From Nioella sediminis (GTDB taxonomy: Bacteria > Pseudomonadota > Alphaproteobacteria > Rhodobacterales > Rhodobacteraceae): a stretch of 51,345 nt of DNA. How positions within the stretch are numbered: the first letter of the stretch is position 1; every line of letters begins with the position of its first letter. A program made the position numbers and the translations under genes. Below are positions 18,403 through 26,504 of this stretch, one piece after another. Under the pieces are notes generated by a model, which saw only the letters and a program-made list of their open reading frames with translations, was not told the origin of the DNA and did no database searches. The stretch is taken from the NCBI RefSeq assembly GCF_001879695.1, contig NZ_MNBL01000026.1, forward strand, positions 1 through 51,345, in the 5' to 3' direction.

Positions 18403-19713
18403 TTAGTAGCCCGCAGCTTCCATGGCTTCAGAGGTGATCGCCTGAGCGTTCGCCAGAGCCTCTTCGACGGTCTGCTGACCGGCATAGAAGGCCGAGAACT
18501 CCTGGCTTACCTCGGAGGCGATACCTGCGAACTCCGGAATGGCCGCGAACTGGATGCCGACATAGGGGCTCGGTTCAACGGTGGAGTTGTTCGGATCAGC
18601 CGACAGGATCGAGTCCAGCGTCATCTGCGCGAAGGGAACCGAGATGTAGTTCGGGTTCTCATAGAGCGAGGTCCGCGCACCCGGCGGGACGTTGGCCCAA
18701 CCTTCGTTCTCGGCAACCAGCTCGATATAATCGCTGGAGGTTGCCCATTCGATGAACTGCAGCGCCGCATCCGACTGCTGCGTGCCTGCGGGAATGGCCA
18801 GCGCCCAGGCCCACAACCAGTTGGACCGCACGCCAAGACCATTGTCGGGTGCAAGCGCAAAACCGACCGAGTCCGCAACTTCCGAATCTTCCGGGTTGGT
18901 CACGAAAGACGCCGCCACGGTGGCGTCGATCCACATGCCGCAAAGGCCCTGATTGAACAGGTTCAGGTTCTCGGTGAAGCCGTTGGTCGCGTAACCGGCG
19001 GGACCGGATTCGGACATCATGCCTTCGAAGAAGGTCAGCGTGTCGAGCCAGGGTTGGGTGTCGAACTGAGCGTTCCAGTCCATGTCGAACCAGCGTGCGC
19101 CGAAGGAGTTGGACATCGCGGTGATGAAGGCGCCGCCTTCACCCCAACCGGCCTTACCGCGCAGGCAGATGCCGTTGATGTCGTTTTCACGGTCGGTCAT
19201 TGCAGCCGCGGCTTCGCGGATGAACTGCCAGGTCGGGGCCTCGGGCATTTCGAGGCCAGCCGCTTCCATCAGGTCGGTGCGGTACATGACCATGGAACTT
19301 TCGCCGTAGAAGGGCGCTGCATAGAGCGTGCCCTCGTGGCTCAGACCGCCGCGCATGGCGGGCAGGATGTCGTCGACATTGTACTCTTCGGACAGGTTGT
19401 CCAGCGGAACCAGCCAGCCATTGGCGCCCCAGATCGGGGTTTCGTACATGCCGATGGTCATGATGTCGAACTGGCCGCCATTGGTAGTGATGTCGGTGGT
19501 CACGCGCTGACGCAGCACGTTTTCTTCCAGCGTTACCCACTCAACCGCGATACCGGTCGCCTCGGTGAACTGGTCCGTATAGCCCTGCATGCGGATCATG
19601 TCGCCGTTGTTCACGGTCGCGATGGTGATGGTCGTGTCCTGTGCCAGCGCTGCCGATGCAGTCAGGCAAAGTGCAAGTGCACTGGTGGTGCGAATAAGAG
19701 TCTTCGAAGACAT
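18403..19713 (-). CDS. smoE: Polyol-binding periplasmic protein SmoE
   Basis: A 436-residue extracellular solute-binding protein of the sugar/polyol (MalE-like) class. A signal peptide (hydrophobic LALCLTASAALA) should be cut before QDTTITIAT. Family patterns include GYTDQFTEATGIAVEWV near residue 45 and LYAAPFYGESSMVMYRTDLM near residues 130-150. It delivers sorbitol or mannitol to SmoFG. GGGAGGACAGG precedes the ATG. Two operator-like palindromes lie 50-83 bp upstream and the LacI gene just beyond. Confidence 0.93.
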   Translation of the reverse strand: MSSKTLIRTTSALALCLTASAALAQDTTITIATVNNGDMIRMQGYTDQFTEATGIAVEWVTLEENVLRQRVTTDITTNGGQFDIMTIGMYETPIWGANGWLVPLDNLSEEYNVDDILPAMRGGLSHEGTLYAAPFYGESSMVMYRTDLMEAAGLEMPEAPTWQFIREAAAAMTDRENDINGICLRGKAGWGEGGAFITAMSNSFGARWFDMDWNAQFDTQPWLDTLTFFEGMMSESGPAGYATNGFTENLNLFNQGLCGMWIDATVAASFVTNPEDSEVADSVGFALAPDNGLGVRSNWLWAWALAIPAGTQQSDAALQFIEWATSSDYIELVAENEGWANVPPGARTSLYENPNYISVPFAQMTLDSILSADPNNSTVEPSPYVGIQFAAIPEFAGIASEVSQEFSAFYAGQQTVEEALANAQAITSEAMEAAGY

Positions 19714-19763
19714 CCTGTCCTCCCTTGATGGATGTAATGCGCTGCACCATGCGGAAGAATCAT

Positions 19764-19795
19764 ACGCGCGTCAACATAATTTTTACGCGCGTAAA
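19764..19795. promoter_or_regulatory. Paired operator palindromes upstream of smoE
   Basis: Two copies of the palindrome ACGCGCGT, at 19764-19771 and 19785-19792, have centres 21 bp apart, about two helical turns. The distal copy extends to the perfect 14-bp palindrome TTTACGCGCGTAAA (19782-19795). On the minus strand the proximal copy overlaps TTGACG, a possible -35 hexamer for smoE. Alternating-CG centres are usual for LacI-family operators. The neighbouring LacI protein is the likely ligand. Confidence 0.7.
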
Positions 19796-19807
19796 TTTTA
19801 TGACCTT

Positions 19808-20839
19808 TCAGGCCGAAGCGCGAACCACCAGATGCGCGGGAAACAGGGTCTCCTGCCGGGATGAGAATCGCCCGCCGCTTTCGATCAGTTCCAAGAGGGT
19901 TTCCACACTGCGCCCCGCAACGGCGGTATAGTCATGGGCCGCCGTGGTCAGGGCCGGGCAGGTGAAACGCGAAAACGGATGATCGTCATGGGACGCCACG
20001 CGCAGATCACAATCCGACCCGCGTCCGACCTTCAGCCCCCGTTCATAACAGGCCGACAGTGCCCCGATGGCCAGACGGTCATTCGAACACAGGATGGTGT
20101 TGGTGGTGAAATCCCCGGCAGAGAGCGCCGCATGCGTGCCCTGCCGCCCGATCTCTTCAAAGGCCCACCCGTCACCTTCCATTCCCACAACCACGGGGTC
20201 CTGCCCGTGACGCTTCATCGCCTCAATATAGGCAATACGGCGCTTGTTGGCGTTCGGGTTCGCGGGGGTGCGCATTTCCAGAAAGCAGGGCGGTTCGCCG
20301 CTGCGCATCAGGTAATCGACCGTTTGATTGACGAAACTGGCGTTGTCGGACCCGACAAAGGCCTCGCCCATCCCCTCGATATTGCTGTCGAAAAGAACCG
20401 TCGGCACGTCCTCGCAAAACCGCTCAATGGCGGATCTATCCGAGGCCCGTCCCAGGGGGGCCAACAGAACACCCGCGGGTTTGAGCGACCGAAGGCTGTC
20501 GAGATTGTCGATTTCCTGCGATTGTTCGCCATGCGAGCTAAGCAGGATCGGGCGAAACCCCGCCTCGATACACAGATTCTCGATATTGCGGGCAATCTCG
20601 GCGAAGAAGGGGTCGGCCAGATAGGGCACGACGATCCCGAGATTCTTGGTCAGTCGCCGGTTCTGGTTGATGGCGAACACATTGGGGCGGTAGTCATATT
20701 GCTCCAGCGCGGCCTCGATCCGGGCGCGCGTGGTCTGGCGCACGCTGTCGGGGTCGTTGAAATACTTGGAAACGGTTGGCCGCGAGATGCCGCTGACGGC
20801 GGCGAACTCTTCCATGTTCCTGATCTTGCGGTCGCTCAT
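19808..20839 (-). CDS. LacI-family regulator of the polyol operon
   Basis: A 343-residue repressor. The N-terminal helix-turn-helix reads MEEFAAVSGISRPTVSKYF, then the hinge helix region YDYRPNVFAINQN, then the periplasmic-binding-protein-like effector domain (NLGIVVPYLADPFFAEIARN onward). The effector is presumably a polyol or fructose derivative. The start at 20839 is favoured: a longer frame to 20908 would run into an operator-like site. It lies 94 bp upstream of smoE on the same strand, so it may be partly cotranscribed with the operon it controls. Confidence 0.88.
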   Translation of the reverse strand: MSDRKIRNMEEFAAVSGISRPTVSKYFNDPDSVRQTTRARIEAALEQYDYRPNVFAINQNRRLTKNLGIVVPYLADPFFAEIARNIENLCIEAGFRPILLSSHGEQSQEIDNLDSLRSLKPAGVLLAPLGRASDRSAIERFCEDVPTVLFDSNIEGMGEAFVGSDNASFVNQTVDYLMRSGEPPCFLEMRTPANPNANKRRIAYIEAMKRHGQDPVVVGMEGDGWAFEEIGRQGTHAALSAGDFTTNTILCSNDRLAIGALSACYERGLKVGRGSDCDLRVASHDDHPFSRFTCPALTTAAHDYTAVAGRSVETLLELIESGGRFSSRQETLFPAHLVVRASA

Positions 20840-20907
20840 TGGCAGGTCGTTCCCTTCAAACCCAGGCCGGGCATCACGCGGCTGACCCAAAAAACGTGCA
20901 TCAAACA

Positions 20908-20919
20908 TGCCGCGCGTTA
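20908..20919. promoter_or_regulatory. Possible third operator, upstream of the LacI gene
   Basis: CCGCGCGT at 20910-20917 (ACGCGCGG on the minus strand) matches the smoE operator core at seven of eight bases and is flanked by AT-rich sequence. It lies about 70 bp before the regulator start, which would suit autoregulation. Confidence 0.4.
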
Positions 20920-20983
20920 AATATCTGCTCTTTCAAGGTAGGCAGCCTGCCCCGGACCCGTCAAGTTGAACGGGCTGAAAACC

Positions 20984-21187
20984 CTACCAGTGCGGTGGCT
21001 TCTGATCGGCCAGCGGCACCGAGCCGCCCTGATCAAGCTCGCGCTCTGCCTCGCGGTTCATAAGCATCTCGACCCGGCGGGTTAGAACCGCAATCTCCCG
21101 GTCTTGGCGCGCAATCACGTCAGACAGATCCTCGACCTGACGGGTCAGGTGGGCCAGTGTTTCCTCAAGATGGGTTGTGTCACTCAT
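20984..21187 (-). CDS. slyX: SlyX-like protein
   Basis: A 67-residue protein predicted to form one long coiled coil (THLEETLAHLTRQVEDLSDV with heptad-spaced Leu/Val) and ending in DQKPPHW, the SlyX-type C-terminus. SlyX proteins are small, conserved and of unknown function. It is transcribed divergently from hisS across a 98-bp gap. Confidence 0.82.
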   Translation of the reverse strand: MSDTTHLEETLAHLTRQVEDLSDVIARQDREIAVLTRRVEMLMNREAERELDQGGSVPLADQKPPHW

Positions 21188-21285
21188 ATGCTCTTCCTAC
21201 AGGGTTTTGCCCGAAAGGCCAGCCCGCCGCCTTGCCCCCACGCGCCCCCCAAGTTAAACGCCCGGTGAACCCCGGATCCTAACGG

Positions 21286-22824
21286 ATGGCAAGCATGGCC
21301 AAGCAAAAGAAACAGCCCCGCCCCAAGGCAGAAACGCCCAAGGGCTTCCGCGACTATTTCGGCGCGGAAGTGACCGAGCGCAAGGAGATGCTGGACCGGA
21401 TCGCCGAGGTCTATCATCGCTATGGCTTCGATCCGCTGGAAACCTCCGCCGTGGAAACGGTCGAGGCGCTTGGCAAGTTCCTGCCCGACGTGGACCGGCC
21501 CAATGCGGGCGTGTTCGCGTGGCAGGAGGAAGACGACGGAAAATGGCTGGCGCTGCGCTATGACATGACCGCGCCCTTGGCCCGCGTCGCCGCCCAGTTC
21601 CGCAACGACCTGCCTGCGCCGTATCGGCGGTTCACCATGGGGCCGGTCTGGCGGAATGAGAAACCGGGGCCGGGGCGCTTCCGCCAGTTCTACCAATGCG
21701 ACGCGGATACCGTTGGCGCGCCCTCCGTCGCCGCCGACGCCGAGATCTGCGCGATGCTCGCCGACACGCTGGAGGCCGTGGGCATCCCGCGCGGGGATTA
21801 CATCGTTCGGGTGAACAACCGGAAGGTGCTGACCGGCGTTCTGGAGGTAGCCGGCGTGATTACTTACTCAGGGCCACCGCACGACCTCAAGACAATTACC
21901 CATGAGCTCGAAGAAAACACCGCGCAGCAAGAAGCTGTCCTGCGCACCATCGACAAGTTCGACAAGGTGGGCGAAGCCGGTGTACGCGAGCTGCTCGGCA
22001 AGGGCCGCCTCGATGCCTCCGGTGCCTATATCGACGGCGTGGGGCTGAGCGACGCACAAGCCGAACCAGTGATCGCGTTCCTGACATCTAAGGGAGCGAA
22101 CGCAGAGGAGACGCTGGCAAATCTCCGTGCCGCCATCGGTGAGTCCACCACCGGCGCTGAAGGCGTCGAAGAGCTTGAAACCATCGCCTCCCTTCTCGAC
22201 GCGCAGGGCTACGGCCCCGACCGCATTGTCATCGACCCCTCGGTCGTGCGTGGTCTGGGTTACTACACCGGTCCGGTCTACGAAGCCGAACTGACCTTCG
22301 AGGTGCTCGACGACAAGGGCCGCCCGCGCCAGTTTGGCTCGGTGGCAGGCGGCGGGCGCTATGACGATCTGGTCAAGCGCTTCACCGGGCAGGCGGTGCC
22401 CGCGACGGGCGTCTCCATCGGGGTGGACCGGCTGCTGGCCGCGCTGCGCGAAAAGGGCCGGATCGGCGGCACCATGCAAGGCCCCGTGGTGGTGACCGTC
22501 ATGGACCGCGACCGGATGGCGGAGTACCAGAAAATGGCGACCGAGCTGCGCAATGCGGGCATCCGGGCCGAGGTCTATCTGGGCAACCCCAAGAATTTCG
22601 GCAACCAGCTGAAATACGCGGACAAGCGCGAAAGCCCGGTGGCGATCATCCAGGGATCCGACGAGGCTGAGCGCGGCGTGGTGCAAATCAAGGACCTGAT
22701 TCTTGGCGCGCAGATCGCGCAGGAGGCCAGCCTTGAGGAATGGAAGTCCCAACCTGCACAACGCGAAGTGCCGGTTGCCGATCTGGTCGCCGAAGTGAAG
22801 GCCATTCTGGACCGGGGCAAATGA
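21286..22824 (+). CDS. hisS: Histidyl-tRNA synthetase
   Basis: A 512-residue class II aminoacyl-tRNA synthetase that charges tRNA-His. Motif 1 lies around [16 protein letters not shown] near residue 45. Motif 2 reads [19 protein letters not shown] near 120 and the histidine-specific motif is [14 protein letters not shown] near 320. The C-terminal anticodon-binding domain contains [14 protein letters not shown]. At 512 residues it is longer than the roughly 420 of many bacterial HisRS, as is usual in alphaproteobacteria. An in-frame ATG at 21295 is an equally possible start. The stop overlaps hisZ by four bases. Confidence 0.95.
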   Translation: MASMAKQKKQPRPKAETPKGFRDYFGAEVTERKEMLDRIAEVYHRYGFDPLETSAVETVEALGKFLPDVDRPNAGVFAWQEEDDGKWLALRYDMTAPLARVAAQFRNDLPAPYRRFTMGPVWRNEKPGPGRFRQFYQCDADTVGAPSVAADAEICAMLADTLEAVGIPRGDYIVRVNNRKVLTGVLEVAGVITYSGPPHDLKTITHELEENTAQQEAVLRTIDKFDKVGEAGVRELLGKGRLDASGAYIDGVGLSDAQAEPVIAFLTSKGANAEETLANLRAAIGESTTGAEGVEELETIASLLDAQGYGPDRIVIDPSVVRGLGYYTGPVYEAELTFEVLDDKGRPRQFGSVAGGGRYDDLVKRFTGQAVPATGVSIGVDRLLAALREKGRIGGTMQGPVVVTVMDRDRMAEYQKMATELRNAGIRAEVYLGNPKNFGNQLKYADKRESPVAIIQGSDEAERGVVQIKDLILGAQIAQEASLEEWKSQPAQREVPVADLVAEVKAILDRGK

Positions 22825-23927
22825 CCGACAAGATCACCGTCCGGGCCGAGGCTGAGCGGCTCTTCGCCTTCTTCAAGGCGTCTGGCGCCATGGCCATCGA
22901 CGCCGATCTGCTGCAACCGGCGGATACGCTGCTGGACCTCTATGGCGAGGATATCCGTGCGCGGGCCTATGTCACGCAGGACCCGAACCGGGGCGAGATG
23001 ATGCTGCGCCCCGACTTCACCGTGCCGGTGGTGCAGACCCATATGGAACATGGCGGCGAGCCGGCACGCTATACCTATCTGGGCGAGGTGTTTCGGAAGC
23101 AGCAGGCCGATTCCGGTCGCGCCACGGAATACCTGCAAGTGGGGTATGAGCTTTTCGACCGCGAAGACCCGGAACGCGCCGATGCCGAGGTGTTTTCGCT
23201 GTTCAACGAGGTTCTGTCCCCGCTCGGGCTGCGTCCGGCCACCGGCGATATCGGCATTCTCAAGGCCGCCGTGGAAACTCTGACCACGACGGAACGGCGC
23301 AAGGGCGCCCTGATGCGCCATATCTGGCGACCCCGCCGGTTCCGCGCCCTGCTGGACCGGTTCACGGGCCGGGTGGACATGGACGCCGCCCGCAAAGCGC
23401 TGCTGGACCGGGTTGCCAAGGACGGGGCCGAGGCGGTTGTCCAAAGCGGCGGCCCCGAAATTGGCCTGCGCAGCCGCGAAGACGTGCTCGCCCGCATTGC
23501 CCATCTTCAGGCCGACGCCGCAGAACCCCCGATCAGCCGCAGCGAGGCGGAAGTTCTGGATGTGATCCTATCCTTGCGGGAAACCCTGCCGAACGCGCAT
23601 CAGCACCTGCGTGATATCACCGTCGACCTGCCCGGCATGGCCGCTTCCGTGGACCGCATGGCCCGGCGCATGGATGCGCTGGCCGCTGCCGGGATCACGG
23701 TCGAAGACCTGCCCTTCGAGGCGAGCTTTGGCCGCACGACGCTGGAATACTATGATGGCTTTGTCTTTGGCTTCGTCGCCGAGGGCCGCCCCGACCTGCC
23801 CCCCGTGGCCACCGGTGGCCGCTATGATGCGCTGACCCGCGTTCTGGGGCGCGGGCAGGAAATCCCCGCCGTTGGCGGCGTGATCCGCCCCGAACTGGTG
23901 CAGCAATTGCGGGAGGGTCTGGCATGA
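22821..23927 (+). CDS. hisZ: ATP phosphoribosyltransferase regulatory subunit HisZ
   Basis: A 368-residue HisRS-like paralogue that lacks a tRNA-binding role and activates short-form HisG in the first step of histidine synthesis. It keeps parts of the synthetase core: [18 protein letters not shown] near residue 60, YLGEVFRKQ near 90 and [16 protein letters not shown] near 305. The ATG at 22821 overlaps the hisS stop (ATGA), and its own stop overlaps hisG the same way, so the three genes are translationally coupled. Confidence 0.93.
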   Translation: MTDKITVRAEAERLFAFFKASGAMAIDADLLQPADTLLDLYGEDIRARAYVTQDPNRGEMMLRPDFTVPVVQTHMEHGGEPARYTYLGEVFRKQQADSGRATEYLQVGYELFDREDPERADAEVFSLFNEVLSPLGLRPATGDIGILKAAVETLTTTERRKGALMRHIWRPRRFRALLDRFTGRVDMDAARKALLDRVAKDGAEAVVQSGGPEIGLRSREDVLARIAHLQADAAEPPISRSEAEVLDVILSLRETLPNAHQHLRDITVDLPGMAASVDRMARRMDALAAAGITVEDLPFEASFGRTTLEYYDGFVFGFVAEGRPDLPPVATGGRYDALTRVLGRGQEIPAVGGVIRPELVQQLREGLA

Positions 23928-24613
23928 CCCTGAAACTCGGTGTGCCCTCCAAGGGCCGGCTGATGGAAAAGACCTTCGACTGGTTCGCCGACCGGGGCAT
24001 CGACATGCGCCGCAGCGGGTCGGACCGGGAATACGCGGCCCAAGTGGACGGGGCGGATGTGGACCTGGTGCTGCTTAGCGCCGGAGAGATCCCGCGTGAA
24101 TTGCAGGCAGGTCGCATCCATTTGGGCGTGACCGGCAGCGATCTCGTGCGCGAACGCATTCCCGCCTGGCAGGATGTTGTGCGCGAATTGCAGCCCATGG
24201 GCTTTGGCTTTGCCGATCTGATCATCGCGGTGCCCGCCTTCTGGGTGGATGTAAATTCGCTCGACGATCTCGATGCCGCCGCCGCCGATTTCCGCCGCCG
24301 TCACGGCCACCGCCTGCGAATCGCCACCAAGTATCACCGGCTGGTGAGAGAGTTCCTGCGCGATGCGGGCGTGGCGGACTATCAACTGGTCGATAGCCAG
24401 GGCGCGACCGAGGGCACTGTCAAGAACCTGACCGCCGAGGCCATCGCAGACATCACCTCGACCGGCGAAACCCTGCGCGCCAACCACCTGACGATCCTTC
24501 CCGGCGGGCTGATACATCGCAGTCAGGCGGTACTGTTCAAGTCGCGTACCGCAGATTGGTCCAATGGGAACAAAGAGATACTGGAAGAGCTGACGGACCG
24601 GCTGCAGGGGTGA
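23924..24613 (+). CDS. hisG: ATP phosphoribosyltransferase, short form HisG
   Basis: A 229-residue catalytic subunit that condenses ATP with PRPP to start histidine biosynthesis. Family motifs include LGVPSKGRLMEKTFDWF at the N-terminus, GVTGSDLVRER near residue 68 and the PRPP loop DSQGATEGTVKNLTAE near 158. It lacks the C-terminal ACT-like regulatory domain of long-form HisG, which agrees with the adjacent hisZ. It overlaps hisZ by four bases. Confidence 0.95.
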   Translation: MTLKLGVPSKGRLMEKTFDWFADRGIDMRRSGSDREYAAQVDGADVDLVLLSAGEIPRELQAGRIHLGVTGSDLVRERIPAWQDVVRELQPMGFGFADLIIAVPAFWVDVNSLDDLDAAAADFRRRHGHRLRIATKYHRLVREFLRDAGVADYQLVDSQGATEGTVKNLTAEAIADITSTGETLRANHLTILPGGLIHRSQAVLFKSRTADWSNGNKEILEELTDRLQG

Positions 24614-24910
24614 AGCAATTCGACCCGGCTCGGTTCGGGTGTTGGATTCTTTTCATGACGGTTTTTGCCAGCCTTTGCGCCCTGCCTTCTCTTTTTTCTT
24701 TGACTTTCATTGAAGCCACCCTAACTGAAACAAGTTTGCCACGGCTCAAGAGGAAAATTCCCGGATCGCTACGCAAACTGTATCAATCGAACGATTGCTT
24801 TTGTTAATCTTAGTTAACGGAGTCTTCCGAGTCCGTTCGCTTGCGGGACATCGACGGCAATTTCCGCCCCTGCCCCCAAGATAAAGACATTTAAAAATTG
24901 GAGAGCCGCA
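24614..24910 (+). promoter_or_regulatory. AT-rich leader of the porin-like gene
   Basis: A 297-bp gap, notably richer in A+T and pyrimidine runs than its surroundings. It holds CAATCG-AA-CGATTG at 24784-24797 and GTTAATCTTAGTTAAC at 24803-24818. The latter resembles the CtrA box (TTAA-N7-TTAAC) with a spacer of six. A weak stem (ACCCG 24623-24627 with CGGGT 24636-24640) after hisG could be its terminator. No gene was seen. Confidence 0.5.
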
Positions 24911-25873
24911 ATGAGCATTCGCATCCTGCTCGCTACTGCCGCCGTCATCGCCCTTCCCGGCGCTGCACTGGCCCAGACTGCCCCGTCCATGAGTTCAACG
25001 ATCACCCTGGGTTTTTCCAGCACCTCGCTGGATGCGCTTGGGACAGGTATCGACCTGACAACCACGTCTCTGGATGTGGATTCCGACATCTCTTTTGGCC
25101 CGAGCGTGAATGTCGGCCTGGACTTCGGCCTTTCGATGACCGAGATCGACACCCCGCTGCCAATCGGCATCGACGCCGATCTGATGAGCTTCGGGTTTGA
25201 ACCATCCTATCACTTCGCCAACGGTGCCTATATCGGTGCCTACTATCGCATGGGCGATCTGGACATCTCCGTTTCGCTTCTGCCCATCACGCTTGGCGTC
25301 GACACGCAGCAATCCGGTATCTTCGCAGGGTACGAGAGCGGGCCGCTCTGGGTCGAGGTCTTCTATGGCACCTCTGACACCGATCCCGGCATTGGCGGCA
25401 TCGACATCACCGACTATGGTCTGGCGGCGTCTTATGACGTGATGCCCAACCTGGAAGTCTTCGGCAGCTACACGCGCACCAATATCGACTTCGGCGGTGG
25501 CGATATCGACCTGAGCCTTTACGCAATCGGGGCCGACTATGACTTCGGCAACGGATTGTCGCTTTATGGCTCTGTCGGTCGTCTCGACGTCGGCCTGCCG
25601 CTCCCGATCAGCATCGACGCCACCCAGATCTCTTTGGGTCTGGCCTATGATCTGGCTCAGGCCGGTGGCGGCTTCCCCGGCATTGTCGCGCTTGAGGTTT
25701 CCAGAACCAACATGGATCTCGGCCCGATCACGGCTGATGCCACGTCCGTGGGGCTCAGCCTGACCATTCCGCTTGGCAACAACGCCTCGACGACGCCGCT
25801 GAACTCGCACAGCCAGGTGGCTCGTGGCGCATACCGCTCGGCGATCTCGGGTGGCCTCGCCGCTCTGCGCTGA
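24911..25873 (+). CDS. Outer-membrane beta-barrel (porin-like) protein
   Basis: A 320-residue protein with a signal peptide (IRILLATAAVIALPGAALA, cut before QTAPS). The mature part is made of alternating short amphipathic strands rich in Gly, Asp and Thr, for example GLSLYGSVGRLDVGLPLPI and IGADYDFGNG, as in outer-membrane barrels. I cannot assign a specific porin family; the C-terminus ends LAALR rather than with the usual terminal aromatic residue. GGAGAG precedes the ATG. A strong terminator follows 21 bp after the stop, so it is transcribed alone. Confidence 0.7.
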   Translation: MSIRILLATAAVIALPGAALAQTAPSMSSTITLGFSSTSLDALGTGIDLTTTSLDVDSDISFGPSVNVGLDFGLSMTEIDTPLPIGIDADLMSFGFEPSYHFANGAYIGAYYRMGDLDISVSLLPITLGVDTQQSGIFAGYESGPLWVEVFYGTSDTDPGIGGIDITDYGLAASYDVMPNLEVFGSYTRTNIDFGGGDIDLSLYAIGADYDFGNGLSLYGSVGRLDVGLPLPISIDATQISLGLAYDLAQAGGGFPGIVALEVSRTNMDLGPITADATSVGLSLTIPLGNNASTTPLNSHSQVARGAYRSAISGGLAALR

Positions 25874-25893
25874 AGCGCGTCAGCAATACAGCG

Positions 25894-25926
25894 AAAAGGC
25901 CGGGTGCATCAGCGCCCGGCCTTTTT
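25894..25926 (+). terminator. Rho-independent terminator of the porin-like gene
   Basis: A GC-rich stem (AAGGCCGGG with CCCGGCCTT) around a 10-nt loop, with a run of five T at 25922-25926. The A-rich left flank could make it work in both directions for the convergent gene at 25956. Confidence 0.85.
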
Positions 25927-25955
25927 CAGTTGCATAACGCTCCGGTGGCCGTGCG

Positions 25956-26390
25956 TCACAAAACCCCCAGATCGGCCAGGGCATTCTGCAGATCCAGCGG
26001 TAGCGTCTCTTCCTGCGCGCGGGCGCCGGACAGATCTCGCGGGGCATCCTCAGGCTTCAGATAGCGCCAGCCCTGAAAGGCCCGCTTGGGGGTTGCCTCG
26101 ACCCGGACGAGCCGCTTGTCCAACACGATGGCACAGCGGCGGATGCCATCCTGCCCGATGACCTCTTCCAGCCGCAGCACCTTTTGCCGCGCCTGAACGA
26201 ACCCTTTGATCACCCAGTAGATCGACCCGCCTGCCAAGATCTCGGCCTCGCGCTTGGGCCACATGCGGGTGACGTGGCGGGGCTGCCCGTCAGGCCAGCG
26301 GTCATGCGCCGTAGCCTGCCAGGCGGCAAGATCGTCGACCGTTTCCGTCCCGACGCTGAGCTTTAAGAGATGCGTAAACTTGGCTGCCAT
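25956..26390 (-). CDS. DUF1489-type conserved protein
   Basis: A 144-residue protein with patterns I associate with the alphaproteobacterial DUF1489 family: a TRMWPKREAEIL stretch near residue 41, GSIYWVIKGFVQARQ near 55, LVRVEATPKRAFQGWRYL near 94 and a C-terminal Leu-rich helix. Function is unknown. AAGGGGGA precedes the ATG at 26390. The frame stays open upstream into nrdJ, but that part is antisense shadow. It is divergent from nrdJ across 114 bp. Confidence 0.8.
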   Translation of the reverse strand: MAAKFTHLLKLSVGTETVDDLAAWQATAHDRWPDGQPRHVTRMWPKREAEILAGGSIYWVIKGFVQARQKVLRLEEVIGQDGIRRCAIVLDKRLVRVEATPKRAFQGWRYLKPEDAPRDLSGARAQEETLPLDLQNALADLGVL

Positions 26391-26441
26391 CGGTCCCCCT
26401 TGCTGATCTGCAACATAGGGCGGTTCCCCATGCCTGCCAAG

Positions 26442-26470
26442 TTGACCCGGGCAGGTCTTGTGGGTATCTT
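26442..26470 (+). promoter_or_regulatory. Probable nrdJ promoter
   Basis: TTGACC at 26442-26447 and TATCTT at 26465-26470 are separated by exactly 17 bp, 34 bp before the nrdJ ATG. The -35 hexamer lies in the loop of a small inverted repeat (CCTGCC / GGCAGG). Confidence 0.55.
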
Positions 26471-26504
26471 CGTCCGTCCCCCCTACCAATATGGATAATG
26501 ACCA

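Noticed and set aside
26391-26504. Cobalamin riboswitch before nrdJ
   Set aside because: The gap is too short (114 bp) and no B12-box-like segment was found; a simple promoter is visible instead.
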